21,181 nt of DNA from UBA7803 sp047920935. Lineage in GTDB: Bacteria > Pseudomonadota > Gammaproteobacteria > Pseudomonadales > Azotimanducaceae. The notes under the pieces are model-generated. The model worked only from the letters and a program-made list of their open reading frames with translations. It ran no database searches and was not told the DNA's origin. The stretch lies in NCBI GenBank assembly GCA_047920935.1, contig JBLRXD010000042.1, forward strand, positions 1 to 21,181. Direction: 5' to 3'. This document shows, piece after piece, positions 7,600 to 14,902 of the stretch. How positions within the stretch are numbered: the first letter of the stretch is position 1; each line of letters starts with the position of its first letter. A program made the position numbers and the translations under genes.

Positions 7600-8847
7600 T
7601 TATGCGCTGCTGTGTGGGTTTTGGATGCGCGGTTGAATTTTCCGCTCAGCACGTCTTGGTACATGAGCGCCCCCTTCGAGCCGGTTTTCGACTTCCGGCC
7701 CGCATTTCAGGATGAAGCGGATCAGATCGGATATGCCATCAATCTGCTCGCACCCGACGGCCCGCCCGCTTGGAAGGCACAACACCGACCGTCCCAGTTG
7801 CTCGCTGACCGGTAGGGTCATGGTTTGCCGAACGCGATAGGGTTCGGCAAGATGGCAAGGCGGCTCGAAATAGGCCTTGGCAAAAATGCCCTCGGCGCGC
7901 AGGCAGGCCAGCAGAGCATCCCGGGAGATCCCGGTCTCGCGCTCGTCGATCACGACCACGACGTACTGGCAGTTGCTGGTCTTGATGTCGCGCGGGACTA
8001 CGAAGTCGATCCCTGCGCATTTGCCGAGCTGGTTTCTGTAGCCCTGGAGATTGCTTCGGTTCGCAGCAACGATATCGTCGTAGTGTCGAAGCGAGTGCAG
8101 GCCCATGACCGCAGAAGCCTCGGACATTTTGGCGTTGATGCCGATGGACTGAACTCGGCCGCTATCATCGAAGCCGAAGTTCCTCAGCTGACCGAGCTGT
8201 CGAGCCAGCGCGTCGTCGTTGGTCACGACCGCGCCGCCTTCGAAGGCGCTCACGAACTTGGTCGCGTGAAAGCTCAAAACCTCCGCATCGCCGAAGCTGC
8301 CGACGGGGATGCCGGCAGCGTTCTCGCACCCAAGCGCGTGAGCCGCATCGAACAGCAAAGCGAGATCGTGGCGGTCGGCGAGCTCCGTCAGCGCGGCAAC
8401 GTCGCATAGATTGCCCCAGAGGTGCACGCCGCAGATCGCCGTGGTCTGAGGCGTGATTGCCGCCTCCACCGCTTGCACGTCGATGGTGTGGGTATCCGGG
8501 TCGACATCGACGAACACCGGCCGCAGCCCCTGCCAGGCGAACGCATGGGCCGTCGCGATGAAGGTAAAGGCCGGGACGATGATCTCGCCGCGAAGCGCCA
8601 GCGCGCGCGCGGCGATCTGCAATGCGGAGGTACCGTTGTCGGTGGCGATGCAGTACTTGGTTCTGGTTGCTTGCTTGACGGCTTCTTCGAAGGCCTGCAC
8701 CCACGGGCCGTTGTTCGTCAGGCGTCGGCTGTTCAGCACCCGGCCGAGATCTTCCAGCACGCCGGGTACGTCGTCGACGACGGGCTCTCCTACGATCACC
8801 GGCGCCTCGAAGGAGCGAGAGCCGCCGAAGACCGCAAGGTCCTGCAT
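7600..8847 (-). CDS. DegT/DnrJ/EryC1/StrS-family sugar aminotransferase
   Basis: PLP-dependent aminotransferase that converts a nucleotide keto sugar to an amino sugar, here most likely dTDP-4-keto-6-deoxyglucose to a dTDP-4-amino-4,6-dideoxyhexose (VioA/DesI-type reaction). The internal-aldimine lysine lies in SFHATKFVSAFEGGAV (Lys197 when counted from 8847), with the upstream DAAHALG cofactor motif and the N-terminal RRLTNNGPWVQ and NGTSALQIA segments. I chose ATG 8847 because family members start close to an 'LAVFGG' motif and AAGAGA precedes it. The frame stays open to an ATG at 8934, which would add 29 residues of poor quality. The C-terminus carries about 25 extra basic residues after the domain. 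It is flanked upstream by the second 48-bp element and followed by rfbA. The stereochemistry of the product (gluco or galacto) is unresolved. Confidence 0.9.
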   Translation of the reverse strand: MQDLAVFGGSRSFEAPVIVGEPVVDDVPGVLEDLGRVLNSRRLTNNGPWVQAFEEAVKQATRTKYCIATDNGTSALQIAARALALRGEIIVPAFTFIATAHAFAWQGLRPVFVDVDPDTHTIDVQAVEAAITPQTTAICGVHLWGNLCDVAALTELADRHDLALLFDAAHALGCENAAGIPVGSFGDAEVLSFHATKFVSAFEGGAVVTNDDALARQLGQLRNFGFDDSGRVQSIGINAKMSEASAVMGLHSLRHYDDIVAANRSNLQGYRNQLGKCAGIDFVVPRDIKTSNCQYVVVVIDERETGISRDALLACLRAEGIFAKAYFEPPCHLAEPYRVRQTMTLPVSEQLGRSVLCLPSGRAVGCEQIDGISDLIRFILKCGPEVENRLEGGAHVPRRAERKIQPRIQNPHSSA

Positions 8848-8955
8848 CGATCTCTTGTGGCAAGAAAACATGTGACGTAACTCTGGAGTAGAAAAAACGC
8901 GCTTGGCGCCGATGACAGCTTGTGTGCGTGGCATGCCTGCCGCGCCAGCGTGGTG

Positions 8956-9003
8956 GCCAGAATTCCAGAGACCGTCTCACAACACATTAATGTTCGTTAA
9001 AGA
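8956..9003 (-). repeat. 48-bp conserved intergenic element, copy B
   Basis: Gapless partner of 5100-5147. On the minus strand it contains the palindrome ACATTAATGT (8983-8992), then TGTGA, the perfect inverted repeat GAGACGGTCTC (8969-8979) and CTCTGGAATTCTGGC. In copy A the second palindrome is kept in imperfect form (GAGTCGGCCTC). It lies between the rfbB stop (9045) and the aminotransferase start (8847). The inverted repeats suggest a dimeric regulator or an RNA hairpin. Confidence 0.6.
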
Positions 9004-9044
9004 GCTCCCGACAACACCGTTTACTAGAATGTTACTGCGTACCC

Positions 9045-10118
9045 TCAGCGCTTCACCGTTGCTGAACCCAGCCCCAATCGCTCCCTTCGGTAGCTGCCAT
9101 CCATGATGCCTTGCCACCACCACGCGTTGTCGAGGTACCAGAGCACAGTTTTTCTGATCCCGCTATCGAGAGATTCGCGCGGGCTCCACATCAGCTCGCG
9201 CTTGATCTTGCTGGCATCGATCGCGTAGCGCTGATCGTGCCCGGGTCGATCAGTCACGAACTCGATCAAGTCCCGGTAGCGCATGCCAGGGCGATCCTCG
9301 GGGCTCAGCTGTTGCAGGATGTCGCAGATGGTTTCCACGATCTCGAGGTTGCTGCGTTCGTTGTTGCCGCCGATCAGGTACGTCTCCCCGGGAGCGCCTT
9401 TTTCGAGCACGGTGCAAAGCGCTTCCGCGTGATCCTCCACATAGAGCCAGTCGCGCACGTTCGAGCCGTCGCCGTAGACGGGCAGCCGCTTGCCTTCCAG
9501 AGCGTTGAGGATCATCAGGGGTATCAGCTTCTCGGGGAAGTGATAGGGCCCGTAGTTGTTGGAACAGTTGCTCACCAGGGTCGGCAGCCCGAAGGTGCGG
9601 CCCCAGGCGCGCACCAGATGATCGGCGCCGGCTTTGCTGGCGGAATACGGGGAGCTCGGATCATAGCGGCTGGATTCCGAGAAGTAGCCTCCGCCGCCGA
9701 CATCGCCGTACACTTCGTCGGTCGAGACGTGGTGAAAGCGAAACGCCTGCCGCCGGTCGGCCGGGAGACCCACCCAATGCCGCCGCGCCGCCTCGAGCAG
9801 TACGTACGTGCCGTTCACGTTGGTGTCGATGAACGCCGCCGGCGAATCGATGGAGCGGTCGACGTGGGATTCGGCCGCCAGATGCATCACCGCGTCGGGG
9901 TCGAAGCTGGTGAAGACCCGCGCGACAAGTGACGCGTCGCAGATGTCGCCATGAACGAAACGGTACCGAGGGTCGGTTTCGACCGATGCCAGCGAGAGCA
10001 GGTTGCCTGCGTACGTCAACTTGTCGAGGTTCAGCACTTCGTGCCTGGTGCTTGTCAACAGCCGGCGGATGACGGCCGAGCCGATGAATCCCGCCCCTCC
10101 TGTGACCACAATCTTCAT
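9045..10118 (-). CDS. rfbB: dTDP-glucose 4,6-dehydratase (RmlB/RfbB)
   Basis: A 357-residue extended short-chain dehydrogenase that converts dTDP-glucose to dTDP-4-keto-6-deoxyglucose in the cytoplasm. Visible motifs are the Rossmann glycine motif KIVVTGGAGFIGS at the N-terminus, HLAAESHVDRSI, the catalytic STDEVYGD (about 132-139) and the YSASK Tyr-Lys pair (Tyr158, Lys162), then SNNYGPYHFPEKLIP and the substrate-loop GDGSNVRDWLYVEDH. Length is normal for the family. I use ATG 10118, giving the usual MKI start. A GTG at 10127 (three codons earlier) is also possible because a GGTGGAG lies just ahead of it. It is the first gene of the minus-strand block and is divergent from the heparinase-family gene (146-bp gap). 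Reading order rfbB, aminotransferase, rfbA follows a dTDP-amino-sugar pathway. Confidence 0.95.
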   Translation of the reverse strand: MKIVVTGGAGFIGSAVIRRLLTSTRHEVLNLDKLTYAGNLLSLASVETDPRYRFVHGDICDASLVARVFTSFDPDAVMHLAAESHVDRSIDSPAAFIDTNVNGTYVLLEAARRHWVGLPADRRQAFRFHHVSTDEVYGDVGGGGYFSESSRYDPSSPYSASKAGADHLVRAWGRTFGLPTLVSNCSNNYGPYHFPEKLIPLMILNALEGKRLPVYGDGSNVRDWLYVEDHAEALCTVLEKGAPGETYLIGGNNERSNLEIVETICDILQQLSPEDRPGMRYRDLIEFVTDRPGHDQRYAIDASKIKRELMWSPRESLDSGIRKTVLWYLDNAWWWQGIMDGSYRRERLGLGSATVKR

Positions 10119-10123
10119 CGATA

Positions 10124-10159
10124 CCACTCACTCCACCGACGCCACTCGCTCCACCGGCA
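10124..10159. repeat. Imperfect 18-bp tandem duplication upstream of rfbB
   Basis: Bases 10124-10141 and 10142-10159 match at 15 of 18 positions. On the minus strand each copy holds GGTGGAG followed by GAGTGG, so the likely rfbB ribosome-binding site is duplicated directly upstream of the start codon. The remainder of the divergent gap (to 10264) shows no confident promoter; TATCAT at 10194-10199 is a weak plus-strand -10 candidate. Confidence 0.4.
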
Positions 10160-10264
10160 CCGACGGTCGACCTCCTGGGAGCGACCGAAACACTATCATC
10201 CGCGGCCGAAGGCGGCGCTGACCTGCGGCAACTCGTGGCGTCCGGCTGATGGCAGGGTTTTCGC

Positions 10265-12016
10265 ATGGAGTTCGGCCCCACCCAGACAGGAGCCGGCGCT
10301 GCTCGCGTGGTTCATCGGATACAGCGTTTTGTCGTTACCCTCGGTTACCTGAAGCCCACTCAGATCGCCTTCTATGTAGCACGCAGGTATGTAGCACGCA
10401 CCAAGCTTGCGTCGCGCAGCGTGCCTGGTGATGTGAGGCCGCAGTTGCGGCTGCCGTTTCGGCTGGCTCCGCCCCTGGCCGCGGCGACCTCGCGCCTCGA
10501 CGACGGCGCCTTCCGGTTCCTTAACGTCACCGGGCCTTCCCAGGGTTCGATCGACTGGAATCCGGAAGGCCACTCGCGCCTGTGGCGCTACAACCTCCAC
10601 TACTTCGATTACCTGCGCCAGCCGGATCTCGGCGCCGACGCGGCCGCCGAGCTGATTCGCAGCTGGATCGCCGACAACCCGCAGGCTGCCGAGCCGGGCT
10701 GGGAGCCGTTCCCCACGAGCCTGCGCATCGTCAACTGGATCTTTGCCAGTCGGGCGTTTCCCGAAGCGGTGGGGCCGCATGCGCTGACCAGCCTTTACCT
10801 TCAGGCCAGATGGCTGTATCGCAACGACGAACGCCACATCCTCGCCAACCATTACTTCGAGAATCTGAAGGCCTTGGCGTTCGCCGGCGCATTCTTTCGG
10901 GGAGCCGAGCCGCGACGGTGGCTGCGTCGCGCGGTGGCGCGGCTGCGTGCGCAATTGGTCGAGCAGACTTTGCCGGACGGCGGGCACTATGAGCGCTCGC
11001 CTCAGTATCACGGGTTGATGCTCGAGAACTATCTCGATCTGATCAATCTGAGCGATAACAACCCCGATCTGTTCGAATCATGTTTCGTTGCGGAGTTGCG
11101 GGCGGCAGCCGGCCGCGGGCTCGACTGGCTCAACGACATCGTCTTCCCGGACGGCCGGATTCCGCTGTTCAACGACTCCGCGTTCGGCATCGCGCCGACA
11201 GCGGCGGAACTCAGTGCCTACGCCCGGCGATTGTTCGGCTACTGCTACGCTGGGCGAGCTTGCGAGCCCGAGTTGATCTGCAAAGACGATTCTGGTTTGT
11301 ACGGCGTCAGGGCCGGGGGCGACATGGTCCTGATGGATTGCGGGGCCATAGGCCCGGATTACCAACCGGGACATACCCATTGCGACTTCCTCAGCTACGA
11401 GCTCATGCTCGACGGCCGGCGCGTCGTCGTCGACACCGGCGTGTTTGAGTATGCACCGGGCCCCATGCGCGATTATGTCCGTTCGACTCGGGCGCACAAC
11501 ACGGTCGTCATCGACGACGACGAGCAGTCCGAGCTGTGGGGAGAGTTTCGCGTCGGACGGCGCGCTGAGAAGATTTACGGCAATGCGCTGCGCGACGGTG
11601 ACCGTGCAATTCTTTCCGGCAAATACCGTGGCTTCTTCGGCGGCACGTGGAGACTGCAGCCGCGCTTCACGGTGGCGCGAAAGGTCGTGGTCGAGCTCAG
11701 CGGGGCCCGGATCGCCGCCATGGAGGTGAGCGACGTGGTGGAAGGAGACGGGCACCATAGGCTTGAGAGCTTCGCGCATCTTCACCCGGAGCTGAGCGCC
11801 GCAGGCGATGGTGCGCGCAGCGTTCGCATCACCGACCGTGACGGCCGCCTGATCGGCACCTTGACGGTCGCGCGCGGCTGTACTTACACGATCCGAACCA
11901 CCTCTCATCATCCCGAATTTGGCATCCACTTGGCCAATCAGTGCGTGGTCGTCAGCAAACGCTCAACCTTGCCGACCGGGATTTCCTACCGATTTTCACC
12001 GGGAGAGCGCTCGTGA
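10265..12016 (+). CDS. Heparinase II/III-family protein (putative uronate polysaccharide lyase)
   Basis: The 583-residue protein has the two-part heparinase II/III architecture: an alpha-helical toroid (about 90-330) and a C-terminal beta-sandwich (about 335-580). Family-like residues are Asn195 in ILANHYFENL, His241/Tyr242 in GGHYERSPQYHG, His370 in QPGHTHCDFLSYEL, and the diagnostic RSTRAHNTVV (His411). It would cleave or edit acidic polysaccharide. No signal peptide is visible, unlike the two PL6 lyases, so it may act in the cytoplasm on lipid-linked or misrouted polymer; this is inference. Such genes are common next to exosortase and GT4 genes in EPS loci. The stop overlaps the next start by 4 bp (GTGA at 12013-12016), indicating translational coupling. 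ATG 10265 is preceded by GCAGGG; GTG 10307 is an alternative. Confidence 0.85.
   Translation: MEFGPTQTGAGAARVVHRIQRFVVTLGYLKPTQIAFYVARRYVARTKLASRSVPGDVRPQLRLPFRLAPPLAAATSRLDDGAFRFLNVTGPSQGSIDWNPEGHSRLWRYNLHYFDYLRQPDLGADAAAELIRSWIADNPQAAEPGWEPFPTSLRIVNWIFASRAFPEAVGPHALTSLYLQARWLYRNDERHILANHYFENLKALAFAGAFFRGAEPRRWLRRAVARLRAQLVEQTLPDGGHYERSPQYHGLMLENYLDLINLSDNNPDLFESCFVAELRAAAGRGLDWLNDIVFPDGRIPLFNDSAFGIAPTAAELSAYARRLFGYCYAGRACEPELICKDDSGLYGVRAGGDMVLMDCGAIGPDYQPGHTHCDFLSYELMLDGRRVVVDTGVFEYAPGPMRDYVRSTRAHNTVVIDDDEQSELWGEFRVGRRAEKIYGNALRDGDRAILSGKYRGFFGGTWRLQPRFTVARKVVVELSGARIAAMEVSDVVEGDGHHRLESFAHLHPELSAAGDGARSVRITDRDGRLIGTLTVARGCTYTIRTTSHHPEFGIHLANQCVVVSKRSTLPTGISYRFSPGERS
10373..10400 (+). repeat. 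In-frame 15-bp tandem repeat inside the heparinase-family gene
   Basis: TATGTAGCACGCA occurs at 10373-10385 and exactly again at 10388-10400, separated by GG, giving a 15-bp period and a duplicated Tyr-Val-Ala-Arg peptide (residues 37-40 and 42-45). Because the period is a multiple of three, gain or loss of a unit keeps the frame. It lies in the basic N-terminal region outside the catalytic domain. Confidence 0.7.
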
Positions 12017-13296
12017 ACGTTCTGTTCCTGTCTCATTACTTTCCGCCGGAAGTGAACGCTCCGGCCAGTCGAACCTACGACCACTGCCGGGCATGGGTAG
12101 CCGCCGGGCATCAGGTGACCGTGGTCAGCTGCGTGCCGCATCACCCAATGGGCAAGGTTTTCCCTGGCTATCGCAACCGCCTGGTGCAGCGGGAGGTGCG
12201 GGATGGGATCCAGGCGGTGAAGGTGCTGACGTACGTCACCGCCAACGAGGGCTTTGTCAAGAGAACGTGCAACTACGTGTTCTACATGCTGATGGCCATC
12301 GCTGTGGCGCCGTTCCTGCCGCGCGCGGACGTGGTCATCTCCACGTCGCCGCAGTTCTTCAATGGGCTGGCCGGATATTTCGTATCGCGGCTGAAGCGGT
12401 GCCCATGGGTGTTGGAAGTCCGCGATCTCTGGCCGGAGTCCATCGTTGCAGTCGGGGCCCTGACGAACCCCCGGGCAATCCGAGCGCTGCAGGCCATGGA
12501 GCGATTCGCCTACCGCAAGGCCGACCACATCGTGCCCGTTACCCGCCCGTTTGCCGTGCACATCGAGAATGTGACCAAGCGGTCTGGAAGCCCCGCCACG
12601 AGCCCCGTCGACAATCAGGCTATCAGCGTCATTCCCAACGGGGTGGACTTGCGGTTGTTCACGGATCGCGCACCCAATGAGGCGTATGCGGCTCGCGCCG
12701 GGATTGCCGGCAAGTTCGTGGCGTCCTACGTCGGCACCCACGGCATGGCGCACGGCCTGGATACGCTGCTCGACGCCGCCGAATTGCTGCGCGACCGCAG
12801 CGACATCGTGTTCGTGATGGCCGGCGACGGCGCTGAGCGCCAGCGCCTGCAAGCGGCGATCCGTGCCCGAACGCTCGATAACGTGAAGATGCTTGGCCAA
12901 TTGCCCAAGGAAGAGATGCCGGACCTCTGGTCCTGCTCGGGGGCAAGCCTGGTTCTGCTGAAGAAACAGGATCTGTTCACCACGGTCATACCTTCAAAGA
13001 TCTTCGAAAGCATGGCCATGAAAAAGCCCATCATCCTCGGGGTGCGCGGCGAGGCGCAGCGCATCATTACTGAGAGTGGCTCGGGAATCTGCATCGAGCC
13101 GCAAAACGCCGGCGACCTCGCCGCAGCTGTGCGTAGGCTCGCCGACGACCCCGCGCTGCGGCAGAGGCTCGGAAATGCCGGATACGACTACGTGCGGACC
13201 AACTACGACCGTTCGGTTCTGGCTGCGCAATACGAGGCGCTGCTCAGAGAAACGTCCGTGAACCGGCGCAAACAGCGCTCGGGCGCCGGTGCCTAG
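12013..13296 (+). CDS. GT4-family glycosyltransferase (WcaI-like)
   Basis: A 427-residue GT-B fold glycosyltransferase. The N-terminal domain opens with NVLFLSHYFPPEVNAPASR, the pattern of WcaI/GT4 enzymes, and contains EVRDLWPESI (135-144). The C-terminal domain has the inter-domain NGVD (209-212), YVGTHGMAHGLD (239-250) and the donor-binding segment VIPSKIFESMAMKKP (325-339) with the acidic residue Glu332. It would transfer a nucleotide-activated sugar to a lipid-linked intermediate at the cytoplasmic membrane face. The GTG start at 12013 is chosen because it overlaps the heparinase stop by 4 bp and follows GGGAGAG; the frame is open upstream to 11941, but those codons lie inside the heparinase gene. 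It overlaps the exosortase gene by 8 bp. Donor and acceptor are unknown. Confidence 0.9.
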   Translation: MNVLFLSHYFPPEVNAPASRTYDHCRAWVAAGHQVTVVSCVPHHPMGKVFPGYRNRLVQREVRDGIQAVKVLTYVTANEGFVKRTCNYVFYMLMAIAVAPFLPRADVVISTSPQFFNGLAGYFVSRLKRCPWVLEVRDLWPESIVAVGALTNPRAIRALQAMERFAYRKADHIVPVTRPFAVHIENVTKRSGSPATSPVDNQAISVIPNGVDLRLFTDRAPNEAYAARAGIAGKFVASYVGTHGMAHGLDTLLDAAELLRDRSDIVFVMAGDGAERQRLQAAIRARTLDNVKMLGQLPKEEMPDLWSCSGASLVLLKKQDLFTTVIPSKIFESMAMKKPIILGVRGEAQRIITESGSGICIEPQNAGDLAAAVRRLADDPALRQRLGNAGYDYVRTNYDRSVLAAQYEALLRETSVNRRKQRSGAGA

Positions 13297-14857
13297 GGCA
13301 ATTTCCCCAGCGGGTGTTCTCGGTCTGCTGGCTCTGGCCTTGGCGGCGTACGCGTGTCTGGATTCGCTGAGCCTCATGGTCGCGTGGTGGGGGCGCGAGG
13401 AGTACAACCACGCTTATCTGATTCCCTTCGTTTCTGGCTTTCTCGTCTGGCAGCGACTACCTCGGCTCATGGCGGATTCCCGCGGGCCGAGCTGGTTGGC
13501 GCTGCCGCTGCTGGCGCTGGCGCTCGGCATCATTCTGCTCGGCGAGATGAGCGCCATATACACGGTGGTTCAATACGGCTTCATCGCGCTGCTGCCGGCT
13601 CTGGCGATCGCGGCTTTCGGCACGCGTGGCGCGTTGATCATCGCTGTGCCGCTGGCGTACCTGCTGTTCATGGTGCCGTTGCCCAACTTCCTCTACAACA
13701 ACCTCTCTCAGACGCTGCAGTTGGTCTCCTCCGCCATCGGCGTGGAGGTCATTCGCCTGTTCGGGATAAGCGTGCATCTCGAAGGTAATGTGATCGATCT
13801 CGGCACCTACCAACTGCAGGTCGTAGAAGCCTGCAGCGGCCTGCGCTACCTGTTCCCGCTCATGAGCTTCGGCTTGCTGGTCGCCTATCTGTTTCAGGCG
13901 CCGCTGTGGCAGCGTGGCCTTGTGTTCGTTTCCACGGTACCGATCACGGTGCTCATGAACAGCTTTCGCATCGGCGTCATCGGCGTGCTGGTGGAGCACC
14001 GGGGCATCGGCATGGCCGAGGGATTCCTCCACTACTTCGAAGGCTGGGTCATTTTCATGAGCTGCCTGGGCGCGTTGTTGCTGGTGATCTTCCTGCTGCA
14101 CCGCTTCACCGGTGGCCCCGGGTCGGTGCTGGATCGTCTCGATCTGTCGCTTCCGCCGCCTTCCGAGGTCCGGCCGAACGCGGCCGCCGGAGGCTGGCGC
14201 TCTCAGGGGCCGCTGCTGGCCAGCGTGGCGCTGCTGGCGGTTTTCGCCTTCGGCATGGGCGGGTTGAACAGCCGCGACGAGAGCATTCCCGCACGGGCAC
14301 CTTTCCTGCAGTTTCCACTACTTCACGGGGCCTGGCTGGGCCGTGAGGACGCCCTTGATGCTCCCACCCTGCAGGCCCTGGATGTTAGCGATTATCTGGT
14401 GGCCAACTATCGGCACCCGGATCAGCCGTTGCCGGTCAACCTCTACATGGCGTTCTACGAGTCGCAACGCAAGGGCACCTCGGCGCATTCACCACGCTCA
14501 TGCATTCCCGGCGGCGGTTGGGTGATCGAAGATCTGAGGCAGGTGACCGTCGATGTCACACCGGGCATGCATCGTGCCCAGGGGCCGCTGCGGGTAAACC
14601 GGGTGATTATTCGCAAGGGCAGAGATCGGCAGCTGGTCTACTACTGGTTTCAACAGCGCGGTCGGGCGGTAACCAACGAGTACGTCGTGAAGTGGTTGAT
14701 CTTCTGGGATTCCCTGACGACAAACCGCACCGACGGCGCTTTGATCCGGCTCGTCGTGCCGGTGCCGGAAGGTGTCGCGCTGGAAGCGGCGGAGTCACAT
14801 CTGGTCGAGTTTCTGCGGGATTTCCACGGACTGTTGGGCCGATTCATCCCTGATTAG
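13289..14857 (+). CDS. xrtD: Exosortase XrtD fused to EpsI domain
   Basis: A 522-residue membrane protein. The N-terminal exosortase domain (about 1-275, some eight membrane helices) has the catalytic triad Cys182 (VVEACSGLRYLFPL), Arg227 (NSFRIGVIG) and His248 (GFLHYFEGW). The wording of these motifs, including LEGNVIDLG-YQLQVVEACSG, fits the VPLPA-CTERM-specific type XrtD, which normally carries a C-terminal EpsI domain. The EpsI part (about 310-520) shows one transmembrane helix and the conserved SAHSPRSCIPGGGW (398-411). Exosortases recognise short C-terminal sorting tags on secreted proteins at the inner membrane and are linked to EPS production. The start is GTG 13289, overlapping the GT4 gene by 8 bp, so it is the last gene of a three-gene coupled operon. 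No protein in the window ends with a VPLPA-type tag, so its substrates must lie elsewhere. Confidence 0.92.
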   Translation: MPRAISPAGVLGLLALALAAYACLDSLSLMVAWWGREEYNHAYLIPFVSGFLVWQRLPRLMADSRGPSWLALPLLALALGIILLGEMSAIYTVVQYGFIALLPALAIAAFGTRGALIIAVPLAYLLFMVPLPNFLYNNLSQTLQLVSSAIGVEVIRLFGISVHLEGNVIDLGTYQLQVVEACSGLRYLFPLMSFGLLVAYLFQAPLWQRGLVFVSTVPITVLMNSFRIGVIGVLVEHRGIGMAEGFLHYFEGWVIFMSCLGALLLVIFLLHRFTGGPGSVLDRLDLSLPPPSEVRPNAAAGGWRSQGPLLASVALLAVFAFGMGGLNSRDESIPARAPFLQFPLLHGAWLGREDALDAPTLQALDVSDYLVANYRHPDQPLPVNLYMAFYESQRKGTSAHSPRSCIPGGGWVIEDLRQVTVDVTPGMHRAQGPLRVNRVIIRKGRDRQLVYYWFQQRGRAVTNEYVVKWLIFWDSLTTNRTDGALIRLVVPVPEGVALEAAESHLVEFLRDFHGLLGRFIPD

Positions 14858-14877
14858 GGGGGATCAGCGGGCCCAAC
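14833..14877. terminator. Hairpin across the xrtD stop, between convergent genes
   Basis: GTTGGGCC (14833-14840) is inverted as GGCCCAAC (14870-14877), with an inner ATCCC/GGGAT pairing (14846-14850 and 14860-14864). The structure spans the xrtD stop codon and faces the convergent ATP-grasp gene ending at 14903. There is no T tract on either strand, so it may be a bidirectional 3' end or stability hairpin rather than a classical intrinsic terminator. Confidence 0.4.
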
Positions 14878-14902
14878 GCGCCGTATGGTGGTGTTGCAGC
14901 CG

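Noticed and set aside
8848..8934. Upstream ATG 8934 as the aminotransferase start
   Set aside because: The extra 29 residues are not family-like, and ATG 8847 has a better-placed purine-rich ribosome site and the usual 'LAVFGG' opening. It is not excluded.
8956..9003. Sigma-54 promoter in the 48-bp element
   Set aside because: TGGC is present, but the -12 GC at the required distance is not, in either copy.
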